A stretch of DNA of 64,000 nt from Salinivirgaceae bacterium (GTDB taxonomy: Bacteria; Bacteroidota; Bacteroidia; Bacteroidales; SZUA-534): contig JAFZWI010000023.1 of NCBI GenBank assembly GCA_017617355.1, forward strand, positions 20,202-84,201, written 5' to 3'. Shown here in pieces: positions 28,400-37,560 of the stretch (position 1 is the stretch's first letter; each line of letters starts with the position of its first letter). The position numbers and the translations under genes are program-made. The notes beneath the pieces are model-generated. The model saw only the letters and a program-made list of their open reading frames with translations, did no database searches and was not told the origin of the DNA.

Positions 28400-28831
28400 C
28401 TACTTACCTGTGTGACCAAAGCCGCCGGCACCGCGTTCTGTCTCGTTAATCTCTTCAACTTCAACAAAATCAACCTTTTCGTGTTTTGCTATAACCATTT
28501 GGCAGATACGTTCACCAGACTTTATTGTAAAATCGGCGTTACTCAAATTGATAAGAATCACCTTAATCTCGCCACGATAATCAGCATCAATTGTGCCAGG
28601 CGAGTTCAGAACTGTAATTCCACTTTTTATTGCTAATCCGCTACGAGGGCGAATCTGAGCTTCGTATCCGTCAGGCAACTCAATATAAAGTCCTGTCGGA
28701 ATAAGTTTGCGTTCAAACGGTTTTAAAATGATGTCAGCATCGATAAAAGCACGCAAATCCATTCCGGCCGAACTTGCTGTCTCGTAAGCCGGCAATTGGT
28801 TATCTGACTTATTTATAATCTTTACATGCAT
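28400..28831 (-). CDS. dut: Deoxyuridine 5'-triphosphate nucleotidohydrolase (dUTPase)
   Basis: The product has 143 residues, the trimeric dUTPase length. All five motifs are visible: SAGMDLRAF (1), PRSGLAIK (2), [15 protein letters not shown] (3, with the catalytic Asp), RICQMVI (4) and [12 protein letters not shown] (5). It hydrolyses dUTP to dUMP and PPi, keeping uracil out of DNA and feeding dTMP synthesis. The start overlaps the flippase gene by 10 bases, so the two are coupled. Confidence 0.97.
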   Translation of the reverse strand: MHVKIINKSDNQLPAYETASSAGMDLRAFIDADIILKPFERKLIPTGLYIELPDGYEAQIRPRSGLAIKSGITVLNSPGTIDADYRGEIKVILINLSNADFTIKSGERICQMVIAKHEKVDFVEVEEINETERGAGGFGHTGK

Positions 28832-30285
28832 AATAGTTTCTTAATTTTTTTCCGCTCAAAATAATACAAAATGCCGATATAAAACAGCATAAACAGCGTA
28901 CTTACTGAAAGCGATGTTATTATATTATTGAAAATGAATAATTTTCTGATATAAAGAAAAATAACAGCCAAAACAATGTAAGCCAAAATCTTCCCAACAT
29001 TGTACCCGACTGGATAAACCTTGCGGCCCCAGAAGTATGAAACAACAACCATAACAAAATAGCAAGCGATTGTTGCAATAGCCGAACCCAAATATCCGAT
29101 TTTTGGTATAAGTAAAATATTAAGAATAAGCGTGATAGCAACACCTATAAGCGAAATAACAGCTCCGCAGTAAGTCTTGTTGTTGATTTTGTACCAAACC
29201 GACAAATTGTAATAAATGCCTAAGAACATATTCGCCAAAAGAATAACAGGCACAATGGCAAGACCAACATGGAACTTGCTACCAATGAAATATTTAAATA
29301 CATCAATGTACATTGTTACCATTAGGAAAATCAGCAAGCAGAAGATGACGAAATAATCCATTACCACACGATACGACTCTTTAGCGTCAGTTGAAACTGA
29401 TTTTTTGAAAAAGAAAGGTTCGGCCGCATAATTGAACATCTGAATGAAAATGGTCATCAAAACAGCCAGCTTATAGTTACCAGAATAAATACCTACCTGC
29501 TCAAGAGCATTCAAATCGTTAGATGACAAATATTTAATAAAGATTTTATCTGACACATCGTTTATCACACCGGCAATTCCAATAACAATCAGCGGCCAGG
29601 TGTAATTAAGCATCATAAGATATTTCTTAGGTGAAATGTCAAACCTAAAGCTGCGATATTCAGGAAGAACAAGAAGGAAAGTAACAGTTGACGCCACCAT
29701 GTTGCTGATGAAAGCGTAACCTATATTGATGTCAGGATTATAAAAAGAAGCAAGCGTTTCATTTTCAGAATCTTTACAAATAACAAAGAAGAAAATGTTA
29801 AGCAGAATGTTGACCGAAACGTTTATCAGCTTTATGATAGAAAATTTAAGTGCACGGTTCTGGTTTCTCATTCGGGCAAAAGGAATCGATGTTATAACAT
29901 CGAAGAAAATGATGAACGCAAAGCAGACAATATAATTCACATTGTTTTCATACTCAATAACATGCGCAATTCCGTTTTTGAATATAAGTGCAAACGCCAG
30001 AAAAAGAGTGGCAAAAACCGAAGTGCTGAAAACGGCATGGTTATATGTGCTTTGCTCCTCGTCTTTGTTGACACTGTAGCGGAAGTAAGTAGTCTCCATT
30101 CCATGAATCAGCAACACTAGCAAAAGCGACGAGTAAGCGTAAAGTTCTGAAACAGAGCCATATTGTTCTTCGCTAAATATTCTTGTATAAAAAGGAGTGA
30201 GCAGCAAATAATTGAGCAGCCGCGGAACAATTGTTCCTAAACCATATATCATTGTCTGCCCGGCAAGGCCTTTGAAAAACTTCAT
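28822..30285 (-). CDS. Wzx-like polysaccharide/lipid-linked oligosaccharide flippase
   Basis: The product has 487 residues with about 14 hydrophobic segments. The start [37 protein letters not shown] is typical of the MOP superfamily PST/Wzx branch ([19 protein letters not shown]). It is probably a flippase of undecaprenyl- or other lipid-linked sugars across the inner membrane. No glycosyltransferase cluster is nearby. In Bacteroidales this gene regularly precedes dut, so it may serve a core envelope glycan rather than a capsule. It is the first gene of the nine-gene minus-strand run. Confidence 0.88.
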   Translation of the reverse strand: MKFFKGLAGQTMIYGLGTIVPRLLNYLLLTPFYTRIFSEEQYGSVSELYAYSSLLLVLLIHGMETTYFRYSVNKDEEQSTYNHAVFSTSVFATLFLAFALIFKNGIAHVIEYENNVNYIVCFAFIIFFDVITSIPFARMRNQNRALKFSIIKLINVSVNILLNIFFFVICKDSENETLASFYNPDINIGYAFISNMVASTVTFLLVLPEYRSFRFDISPKKYLMMLNYTWPLIVIGIAGVINDVSDKIFIKYLSSNDLNALEQVGIYSGNYKLAVLMTIFIQMFNYAAEPFFFKKSVSTDAKESYRVVMDYFVIFCLLIFLMVTMYIDVFKYFIGSKFHVGLAIVPVILLANMFLGIYYNLSVWYKINNKTYCGAVISLIGVAITLILNILLIPKIGYLGSAIATIACYFVMVVVSYFWGRKVYPVGYNVGKILAYIVLAVIFLYIRKLFIFNNIITSLSVSTLFMLFYIGILYYFERKKIKKLLCM

Positions 30286-30996
30286 AAAACAATTAAATCA
30301 GCAGTTTGCAAAAATAATAACTCAAGCAAAGCAACAGTTATTGCTGTCGTTAAAAATTGACATATTTTTGATTTCGAAAATCAAGACAAAATTGTCCGCA
30401 GAAAACAAAAAAGCCAGATTTTGTCAACAAAAATCATCACATATTATTTATATATATTGATTTAATTATTTAAAAAATATGATGTATATTATTATCTGTT
30501 GAAATTGTGGAAAGAAACACGGAAAAAAACTTGGATTTTTAAAAGAGACAATTTGAAGAAGCGTATTTAACAATATTATAACAGGTGCTTTAATTAAAAA
30601 TCAAGGTATTATGTATTGGAACAAACAGATTGTTGAAAACTTGAAAGCTGATAAAATTGTTGAAAAACCAAAATGTTAAAAACCAAACAGAGTGTTGATT
30701 TTTCAAACAAAAAAAGTCCTTGAAAAAATTTGCAAGAACAATATTTTTTATATCCGATTGTTAAAAATAAAAAGCAAGAAAAATTTCATAAAAGAAATAA
30801 ACAGCAGTCTTTTTATGATATTAACAATTTAACATAATATTTTAAAATTCATTATCAATCATATACTAAAAATCGGATTCATATAAGATTGAATTTTAAA
30901 AAATTAACCATTGTTAAAAACATCAATAAAAAGCAAAAGGTTTATATTTGTTTGATTTATAGAAACAAATGATTTTAAAATCGTAACGGAATTAAA
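30286..30996. other. 711-base AT-rich divergent intergenic region with TGTT(G/A)AAA repeats (origin-like)
   Basis: No gene is visible here. The region is roughly 75-80% AT, much richer than the flanks, and genes diverge from it on both sides. Six same-strand copies of TGTTGAAA or TGTTAAAA lie at 30497, 30631, 30658, 30674, 30759 and 30912. Near the first copy, TTGTGGAAAG (30505-30514) is a loose DnaA-box relative. No exact TTATCCACA is present. It could be a replication origin, a large double promoter, or both. A TATTTTTG box on the minus strand (30316-30309) probably serves the flippase gene. Confidence 0.45.
30943..30950 (+). promoter_or_regulatory. -7 promoter box (TATATTTG) for the DUF3108 operon
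   Basis: TATATTTG matches TAnnTTTG and lies 46 bases before the ATG at 30997. A TTG at 30911 is too far away (29 bases) for a normal -33 element. Confidence 0.4.
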
Positions 30997-31818
30997 ATGA
31001 GAATGTTTAGGACACTTTTGATTTCAATATCGATAATAATTTTTTCTGTCGCAAAGAGTTATTCCCAGCAAGAAAACGCATGGCAAGTAGGTGAAAACAT
31101 CAGATTAACGATAGGTTATACTTTAGGTTTTATAGAATTGAAAGCAGCACAGGCAAACATCACAGCAAATGCTTGTAAATATGAAGAAAAAGATGCCGTC
31201 ACTCTTGAGATAGGGGCAAAAACAATTAAAGCGTTCAAGGCTTTCAAAGTTCGCGACACTCTCCGGGCAATAGTTGATGCAGAAACAATGGAACCGTACT
31301 TTACTCAAGTGCAATCGCACGAAGACGATTACTTTGCTTCGTACCAGACCACTTATACGAAAGACGAAAATGGTGAAAATCTTTTACGTATAAAAAAATA
31401 CAAACGTGACGGCTTGAAAAAGGATACTACAATCAGAAATGAGAAAATGTATTTAGACGTTGTTACCATATTATATGGACTGCGAAATACCGATTTCAGC
31501 AAAATTTATAAAAACCAAAAAATTCCAATGCCGTCGGTTTTTCAAATGGACCTTTATGACCTTTATTGGAGATATGCAGGAAAAGAACTCATAACACTCA
31601 GAAAAGGAGAAACTTACAAATGTTTGAAGATATGTCCTTACTTTGTTGAGGGTGACCTTTTCGATAAAGGTGAGGTTATGACCATTTGGCTTACTGATGA
31701 CCAAAACAAGATACCTATTCTAATAGAATCGAAACTTAAGATAGGCAGCATAAGGGCTGTAATGGAAAATGTAAAAGGAAACAAGTATCCGATGACTTCA
31801 AAGGTTGCAAAACAATAA
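30997..31818 (+). CDS. DUF3108 periplasmic protein (first of two)
   Basis: The product has 273 residues. The signal peptide ends SYSQQ. ENIRLTIGYTLGFIELKAAQANI is followed by FKVRDTLRAIVDAETMEPYFTQVQSHEDDY, the DUF3108 pattern (given as FKVRDTLRAIVDAETMEPYF). A WRYAGKELITLRKGETYKCLKI segment and a PILIESKLKIGSIRAVM ending follow. The second DUF3108 copy (33697-34500) shares the FKVRDTxxAIV block, the V-A/T-W-x-T-D-D-x-x-x-P-I-L segment and the IGSI-(R/K)-A ending. DUF3108 proteins are secreted beta-rich proteins of unproven function, related to LolA-like folds. It is first in the operon leading to ftsX. Confidence 0.85.
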   Translation: MRMFRTLLISISIIIFSVAKSYSQQENAWQVGENIRLTIGYTLGFIELKAAQANITANACKYEEKDAVTLEIGAKTIKAFKAFKVRDTLRAIVDAETMEPYFTQVQSHEDDYFASYQTTYTKDENGENLLRIKKYKRDGLKKDTTIRNEKMYLDVVTILYGLRNTDFSKIYKNQKIPMPSVFQMDLYDLYWRYAGKELITLRKGETYKCLKICPYFVEGDLFDKGEVMTIWLTDDQNKIPILIESKLKIGSIRAVMENVKGNKYPMTSKVAKQ

Positions 31819-31846
31819 TTAAGTTTGCGACCAAAACAAAATTTAG

Positions 31847-33700
31847 ATGAATTTGAAACACATACAAATAATATCAATCGTATTTGTTTTGTTTATAACT
31901 GGTTGTGCAAAACAATCGTCACCGGTGGGCGGACCAAAAGATACCGAACCTCCAGTTGCTTTGCGAAGCTCACCTGTCAACTATTCCACAAATTTCAAAG
32001 GCAAAAAATTTATTGTCGAATTTGATGAGTTCATCGATTTGAAGAATGTAAATCAGGAACTTATTGTGTCACCACCGCTCGAAAAAAAGCCGAAGGTTTT
32101 GATGCGTGGAAAGAAAATGGTTGTTACAATAAACAACCAATTGGCCGATAGCACAACATACAACTTCAACTTTTTCAACTCGATAACCGACTTAAACGAA
32201 GGAAATATACTTGAGAATTTTCAGTTTGAGTTTTCGACAGGCAGCTCGTTTGACTCAATATATTTGGGCGGCCGATTGTTGGGTGCTTTTGACTGCAACC
32301 CAATCGAGAACGCATACATATTGCTTTACAGAAGTTATGACGATTCGATTCCGCGCAAGACAAAACCTGAATGTGTGGGCAAAACCAATAAAGACGGCTA
32401 TTTTATAGTGCCTAATATGCGCGATGTTCCATATTACATTTTTGCGCTTAAAGATATGAATAACAACATGTTATTTGATTTACCGAATGAGGCGATAGCA
32501 TTTTGCGACAGCGTTTTCCGCCCGACATTCAAACCTGCCGAGTTCACTGACACACTGCGCATTATTGAATCAATATCGAAAAACAAAAAAGACACAGTTT
32601 TCCGTGATTCAATCTATACTTATACAGTAATGGTTACTACCATTGACGATATAAAGCTGAATATGTTTACCGAAGAACATAAAATTCAGTATCTGCATGG
32701 CATTTATCGGAAACAAGACAGACTATGTTCCATTGCTTTCAATAGTGAACTCGACGAATCGTTCTCATTCAAATTGATTTCAGATTCAACTTATAGTGAA
32801 AACTGGTATCAGATTGAGGGAGAGCAACCCACCGATTCAGTAGTGTTTTGGATAACCGATTCGACAATCTATAAGAAAGACACAATAAAAATTGCTGTAA
32901 GTTATTTAATGACAGACACAGTTGATTATGTCAGAACCGATACGCTTGATTTTATTTTCGACAGCAAGCAAGCCAATAAAGAAAAGGCCAGCAAGGATAA
33001 AAAGAAACGAGGAAACAATTTGTTGACAAAAATAATAGGCGAAGAAAACACTGATAATGCTGACAAAGAAGAAAAAAGAAAAGAATCGGAATTGAAAATA
33101 AACCACAATATGAAGGAAGATTTCGATTTGAATCAACCAGTAAAACTTACAATGAAATATCCTATAAAACACTATTCGGCTGAAAATGTGAAATTTGTAA
33201 GAAAGGAAGAGGAAAATGAATATAAAGTTGATTTCACAATAGAAAAAGACAGCGTCAGCGACCGGATATTTAATTTGAAATTCAGTCCCAAAGAGGCGTC
33301 AAAATATTATGTAGAAATACCAGAAGGCTCGTTTACAGATATTTACGGCAACACTAACGACACTCTTAAAACAGAGTTTTTTACACGTGGTTCCGAGTAT
33401 TACAGTAGCATAATAATGAACCTAAGTGGAGTGAAAAACCCGAATTGTATTTTACAATTGCTCAATGCCAAAGAAAAAGTGCTTGAAGAACATAAAGTTA
33501 CAGGCAATACAACAATCACTATCAATTATTTGTCGCCCGGAACCTACAAATGCAAACTAATTTACGATGATAATGGTAATGGAGTTTGGGATACAGGCAA
33601 TTACAAAGAACGTAGACAACCTGAAAAAGTATTCTACTTTGGTAGAAATATTGAGACAAAATCAGGTTGGGATATGGAATACACTTGGATTGTTGAATGA
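31847..33700 (+). CDS. Ig-like-domain lipoprotein (Big_5 type)
   Basis: The product has 617 residues. The signal peptide ends in lipobox FITGC (Cys20). GGPKDTEPPVALRSSPVNYST leads into a bacterial Ig-like domain (about 30-130; FIVEFDEFIDLKN, YNFNFFNSITDLNEGN), followed by SGRL-like and carboxypeptidase-regulatory-like repeats (GYFIVPNMRDVPYYIFALKDMNNN). A Lys/Glu-rich spacer (about 375-420) precedes a second beta region. The opening 'C-A-x-x-x-x-P-x-G-G-P-x-D-x-x-P-P' is a hallmark of this conserved Bacteroidota family, whose role is unknown. It lies between two DUF3108 genes, and its stop overlaps the next start by 4 bases. Confidence 0.85.
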   Translation: MNLKHIQIISIVFVLFITGCAKQSSPVGGPKDTEPPVALRSSPVNYSTNFKGKKFIVEFDEFIDLKNVNQELIVSPPLEKKPKVLMRGKKMVVTINNQLADSTTYNFNFFNSITDLNEGNILENFQFEFSTGSSFDSIYLGGRLLGAFDCNPIENAYILLYRSYDDSIPRKTKPECVGKTNKDGYFIVPNMRDVPYYIFALKDMNNNMLFDLPNEAIAFCDSVFRPTFKPAEFTDTLRIIESISKNKKDTVFRDSIYTYTVMVTTIDDIKLNMFTEEHKIQYLHGIYRKQDRLCSIAFNSELDESFSFKLISDSTYSENWYQIEGEQPTDSVVFWITDSTIYKKDTIKIAVSYLMTDTVDYVRTDTLDFIFDSKQANKEKASKDKKKRGNNLLTKIIGEENTDNADKEEKRKESELKINHNMKEDFDLNQPVKLTMKYPIKHYSAENVKFVRKEEENEYKVDFTIEKDSVSDRIFNLKFSPKEASKYYVEIPEGSFTDIYGNTNDTLKTEFFTRGSEYYSSIIMNLSGVKNPNCILQLLNAKEKVLEEHKVTGNTTITINYLSPGTYKCKLIYDDNGNGVWDTGNYKERRQPEKVFYFGRNIETKSGWDMEYTWIVE

Positions 33701-34500
33701 TGTGTAAAAAAGCGATAGTTTTTTTTCTGTGCCTCTTGCCGCTATTTGCTCATCCGCAGTTTAATTACAACTACGGAAAATTCAAGCCGGGAGAGTCGTT
33801 CACTCTAGATATTTATTACAACTGGGGCTTCATCTGGCTGAATGCAGGTTGGGCAAAATTCGAAATAAGAGACACATTATATAATAAAACAAAGGCGCTC
33901 CATTTGTACAGCACTGGCGCGACAAATCCGGGCTACGACTGGTTTTTCAAAGTTCGCGATACATATGAGGCTATAGTGGAACCTAACGAATACCGGCCAT
34001 ATTGGTTCCGATGCAACACACACGAAGGTAGTTTTTGGGATAAAGAGGAGGCCGTTTTTAATTATGCCGACAGCATAGCCATAACCAAAACTGAAACAGC
34101 CAAAAGAGCTTACGGAATAGACACTATCAAAATAAACAGGCAAGTAACCGATTTGGTTTCAGCAATATACATCTGCAGGTCTATCGATTTCAAAAATATA
34201 AAAGTAAACCAGCAAGTGCCGATACCAGTGATTGTTGGAAACAAATTTTATAATCTGCATATCAGATATTTAGGAAAAGAAGATGTAACAGACCGCAACG
34301 AAAAAACTCACACTTGTCGGAAATTTGCAGTGATGATGGTTAGCGGCACAATTTTCAACGGTGGCGAAGACCTTGTTGCCTGGGTTACTGCTGATGACAA
34401 GTGTGTTCCGATACTTGTTCAGGCCAAAATTGCTGTTGGGTCGATAAAAGCATTTTTGTCAAAATACGAAGAAAACGCATACAAAAACGAAAAAAAATAG
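33697..34500 (+). CDS. DUF3108 periplasmic protein (second of two)
   Basis: The product has 267 residues. The signal peptide ends AHPQF. GESFTLDIYYNWGFIWLNAGWAKFEI, then WFFKVRDTYEAIVEPNEYRPYWF (given as FFKVRDTYEAIVEPNEY) and LVAWVTADDKCVPILVQAKIAVGSIKAFL show the DUF3108 fold. It is a diverged paralogue of 30997-31818. It overlaps the Ig-like lipoprotein gene by ATGA. The three genes may act together in outer-membrane assembly, but this is inference from context. ftsX follows after 47 bases. Confidence 0.85.
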   Translation: MMCKKAIVFFLCLLPLFAHPQFNYNYGKFKPGESFTLDIYYNWGFIWLNAGWAKFEIRDTLYNKTKALHLYSTGATNPGYDWFFKVRDTYEAIVEPNEYRPYWFRCNTHEGSFWDKEEAVFNYADSIAITKTETAKRAYGIDTIKINRQVTDLVSAIYICRSIDFKNIKVNQQVPIPVIVGNKFYNLHIRYLGKEDVTDRNEKTHTCRKFAVMMVSGTIFNGGEDLVAWVTADDKCVPILVQAKIAVGSIKAFLSKYEENAYKNEKK

Positions 34501-34547
34501 AAAAACCGCCAAAACATTCTATTTTTGTCATTCAAATTCTGTTGAAA

Positions 34548-35426
34548 ATGAACAAAAAAGAAAAACGAATCTCTTCGCGACAATTGCGAAGTTCTTATAT
34601 AACAACAGTTATCAGCATCTCGTTGGTGCTGTTTGTAATAGGATTGGTGGGTTTGCTGATTCTGAACGCACACAAGATTTCGCAGCATGTTAAAGAAAAC
34701 ATTGAATTGACTATCTTTTTGAACGACGATGTCAAAGAGGTGGAAATGATTCGATTTGAAAACATTCTAAAAACATCGGATTTTGTAAGACAAACAGCAT
34801 TTGTTTCGAAAGATTCAGCTGCACGCGAGTTGACACAAGAGATAGGGGAGGATTTTGTTAGTTTCTTGGGATACAATCCATTGTCGCCGTCGATAGAAGT
34901 GAAGCTGAAAGCCGATTACGCTAACATTGACAGCATTGCTAAAATTGAGAAGAAGCTGTCCAAATATTCGTTGGTGAAAGAGGTATCATACCAAAAGTCA
35001 CTGATTGAAACTATAAATCAGAATGTCAAAAGGATAAGCATTATCTTGCTTATTTTCTGTGGACTGCTGTTCATCATATCGCTTTCATTAATCAACAACA
35101 CCATACGACTGTCAGTTTATGCGCGCCGATTCCTGATAAAGACAATGGAGCTTGTTGGTGCCACACGGTCGTTTGTCCGTGCGCCGTTCATTATCAAAAG
35201 TTTGTGTCATGCACTTTACAGCATAATAATAGCTTACATTCTGCTAGGCGGTGTTATCTATATGATAAATGAGCATGTGCAAGAGCTTGAGATAATGTGC
35301 GAGCTTGATACAATTGCCATTCTTTATGCTGGCATTATGGTTGTTGGCTTCTTAATTGTCTGGATTTCAAACTTTTTCGCAGTCAACAGATATTTACGGA
35401 TGAAAGGAAACGAACTTTACGCTTAA
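34548..35426 (+). CDS. ftsX: Cell division protein FtsX
   Basis: The product has 292 residues from the ATG at 34548. The frame stays open upstream into the DUF3108 gene, but that extension is overlap, not protein. The plan is TM1 (about 20-45), a periplasmic loop (VKENIELTIFLNDDVKEVEMIRFENIL, given as IELTIFLNDDVKEVEM, then KLSKYSLVKEVSYQ), and three more helices with the FtsX signature IRLSVYARRFLIKTMELVGAT. With FtsE (not in the window) it forms an ABC-type complex that activates septal peptidoglycan hydrolases through EnvC-like proteins. A degenerate-LytM EnvC-like protein is encoded at 24.7 kb. Confidence 0.93.
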   Translation: MNKKEKRISSRQLRSSYITTVISISLVLFVIGLVGLLILNAHKISQHVKENIELTIFLNDDVKEVEMIRFENILKTSDFVRQTAFVSKDSAARELTQEIGEDFVSFLGYNPLSPSIEVKLKADYANIDSIAKIEKKLSKYSLVKEVSYQKSLIETINQNVKRISIILLIFCGLLFIISLSLINNTIRLSVYARRFLIKTMELVGATRSFVRAPFIIKSLCHALYSIIIAYILLGGVIYMINEHVQELEIMCELDTIAILYAGIMVVGFLIVWISNFFAVNRYLRMKGNELYA

Positions 35427-35436
35427 AATAACAGAA

Positions 35437-35679
35437 ATGGAAGAGAATAAATCAAAAAGCGGCTTTGCCTTAAGCCAGAAAAACTATAGGTTCATACTGA
35501 TTGGCATAGCATTGATAATCTTTGGTTTTATACTTATGACAGGAGGCCGTTCAAACGACCCGCAGGTGTTCAACGAAGCAATGTTCAGCGCGCGCCGGAT
35601 AATTGTGGCGCCAATCATTGTTTTAGCCGGATTCTTTTTCGAAATCTATGCCATAATGCACAAACCGGAAAAAGAGTAA
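35437..35679 (+). CDS. DUF3098 small membrane protein
   Basis: The product has 80 residues with two membrane helices (about 20-39 and 55-72) and the DUF3098 core FALSQKNYRFILIGIALIIFGF (given as LSQKNYRFILIGI), then FSARRIIVAPIIVLAGF. It follows ftsX by 10 bases. From memory, the gene after this one in other Bacteroidales is uppP, then truB and queA. Here truB comes directly after 12 bases. Function unknown. Confidence 0.9.
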   Translation: MEENKSKSGFALSQKNYRFILIGIALIIFGFILMTGGRSNDPQVFNEAMFSARRIIVAPIIVLAGFFFEIYAIMHKPEKE

Positions 35680-35691
35680 CAATTTCATTCA

Positions 35692-36417
35692 ATGATATTT
35701 ACACCCGGAAAAGAGCAATATGATTTTGAGGAAGGGCAAATCATATTGATTAACAAACCGCTGAAATGGACTTCGTTCGATGTTGTGAACAAAGTGCGTT
35801 ATCTGCTTAGGAATCAGTTTGGTTACAAAAAAATAAAAGTTGGCCATTGCGGAACTTTGGACCCTTTGGCTACGGGCCTTCTGATAGTTTGCACCGGCAA
35901 ATTCACCAAAAAGATAGAAGAGCTGCAGGCAAGCGTTAAAGAATATGTCGGCACATTTGTACTGGGTGCCACAACTCCTTCGTATGACCTTGAAACCGAG
36001 ATAGATAATAGATATTCTACCGAAGGAATAACCGAAGAAAAAGTGAGAGAGGCGCTCAAGTCGTTCGAAGGAGAGCAAGAGCAGATTCCGCCTCTTTTTT
36101 CGGCCAAAATGGTTGACGGACAGCGAGCTTATATTGCCGCCCGTAAAGGAAAAAATGTCGAAATGAAACCTTCGCTAATCAACATTGAGAAATGTGAACT
36201 GGTTAGCTATAATTTTCCTGAAGTAACGGCCCGGATAGTATGCAGTAAAGGCACGTATATCAGGTCGATAGCGCGCGATTTGGGTGAAAGACTAAACTCC
36301 GGAGCGTATCTTGGCGGACTGCAGCGCACACGTATAGGTGATTTCACTTTAAATAATGCTGTTGATATTTTGGAATTTGAAAAAATTATAAAAAATTGCG
36401 CCGAATTTCGCGGATAG
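35692..36417 (+). CDS. truB: tRNA pseudouridine-55 synthase TruB
   Basis: The product has 241 residues. The catalytic Asp is in KVGHCGTLDPLATGLL (D57). Family blocks VGTFVLGATTPSYDLETE, PPLFSAKMVDGQRAYIAARKG and CSKGTYIRSIARDLGE follow. It lacks the long C-terminal PUA extension of E. coli TruB (314 residues), as is usual in this phylum. It makes pseudouridine 55 in the T-loop of tRNAs. Part of the ftsX - DUF3098 - truB - queA run. Confidence 0.96.
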   Translation: MIFTPGKEQYDFEEGQIILINKPLKWTSFDVVNKVRYLLRNQFGYKKIKVGHCGTLDPLATGLLIVCTGKFTKKIEELQASVKEYVGTFVLGATTPSYDLETEIDNRYSTEGITEEKVREALKSFEGEQEQIPPLFSAKMVDGQRAYIAARKGKNVEMKPSLINIEKCELVSYNFPEVTARIVCSKGTYIRSIARDLGERLNSGAYLGGLQRTRIGDFTLNNAVDILEFEKIIKNCAEFRG

Positions 36418-36492
36418 GCAAACGAACTCATTTTCTTAACAATAAGAACAGAAAAACTCAGTTTATTATTCATATAAAAACATAAATTTCCA

Positions 36493-37542
36493 ATGAAACT
36501 TTCACAATTTAACTACGATTTACCAGAGGACAGGATAGCGTTGTACCCTACTGAAAACCGTGATGAATCAAGATTGTTAGTTTTGAACCGTAAGACAGGA
36601 CAGGTTGAACATAAGATTTTCAAGGAAATAATCAATTATTTCGATGACAAGGATGTGTTTGTGTTCAACAACACCAAAGTTTTTCCGGCACGTTTGTATG
36701 GAAATAAAGAAAAAACTGGAGCAAAAATCGAAGTTTTCCTGCTTCGTGAGCTGAACCACGACCAGCGTCTTTGGGACGTTTTGGTTGACCCGGCCCGCAA
36801 AATTCGCATAGGCAACAAGCTCTATTTTGGAGAAGACGATTCGCTTGTGGCTGAAGTTATAGACAACACCACATCGCGAGGCCGTACGCTTCGCTTCTTG
36901 TTCGACGGCCCGTACGAAGAGTTCAAGAAGACGCTTTACTCGCTTGGTGAAACACCACTGCCGCGTTCAATCAAACGCCCGGTTGAGCCAGAAGACGCAA
37001 TACGTTATCAGACGATATTTGCCAAACACGAAGGCGCTGTTGCCGCTCCTACAGCTGGTTTGCACTTCAGCCGCGAACTTCTGAAACGCTGCGAGATAAA
37101 GGGCATAAAATTCGCCGAGATAACACTTCACATCGGACTTGGAAATTTCCGCTCTGTCGATGTTGAGGATTTGACAAAACATAAAATGGATTCCGAACAG
37201 ATTTTCATATCGGAGGAAGCCGCCAATATTGTCAACAAGGCAAAAGAGGAGAAACATCAGGTTTGCGCCATAAGCACAACAGTGATGCGTACACTCGAAA
37301 GCTCGGTATCGACATACGGATACCTGAAGCCTTATGAAGGCTGGACAAATAAATTCATTTTCCCGCCATACGACTTCAGCGTGGCATCATCGATGGTGTC
37401 GAACTTCCATTTGCCGCAATCGACAATGCTGATGATGGTTGCCGCTTACGCCGGCTACGACCTATTGATGGACACCTACCAACTTGCCCTTAAAGAAGGG
37501 TACAGGTTTGGTGCTTATGGAGACGCAATGCTGATTATCTGA
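36493..37542 (+). CDS. queA: S-adenosylmethionine:tRNA ribosyltransferase-isomerase QueA
   Basis: The product has 349 residues, the family length. [65 protein letters not shown]-like [37 protein letters not shown] and [13 protein letters not shown] are all family blocks (each given in part). It transfers ribose from SAM to preQ1-tRNA, forming epoxyqueuosine. The gap of 75 bases before it holds no clear hairpin or preQ1 riboswitch. Confidence 0.96.
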   Translation: MKLSQFNYDLPEDRIALYPTENRDESRLLVLNRKTGQVEHKIFKEIINYFDDKDVFVFNNTKVFPARLYGNKEKTGAKIEVFLLRELNHDQRLWDVLVDPARKIRIGNKLYFGEDDSLVAEVIDNTTSRGRTLRFLFDGPYEEFKKTLYSLGETPLPRSIKRPVEPEDAIRYQTIFAKHEGAVAAPTAGLHFSRELLKRCEIKGIKFAEITLHIGLGNFRSVDVEDLTKHKMDSEQIFISEEAANIVNKAKEEKHQVCAISTTVMRTLESSVSTYGYLKPYEGWTNKFIFPPYDFSVASSMVSNFHLPQSTMLMMVAAYAGYDLLMDTYQLALKEGYRFGAYGDAMLII

Positions 37543-37560
37543 TAAATAAAACTTACTATC

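Noticed and set aside
34401-34547. Upstream extension of the ftsX frame
   Set aside because: It overlaps the end of the DUF3108 gene, has no membrane or family content, and a good ATG lies at 34548 before the known FtsX start.
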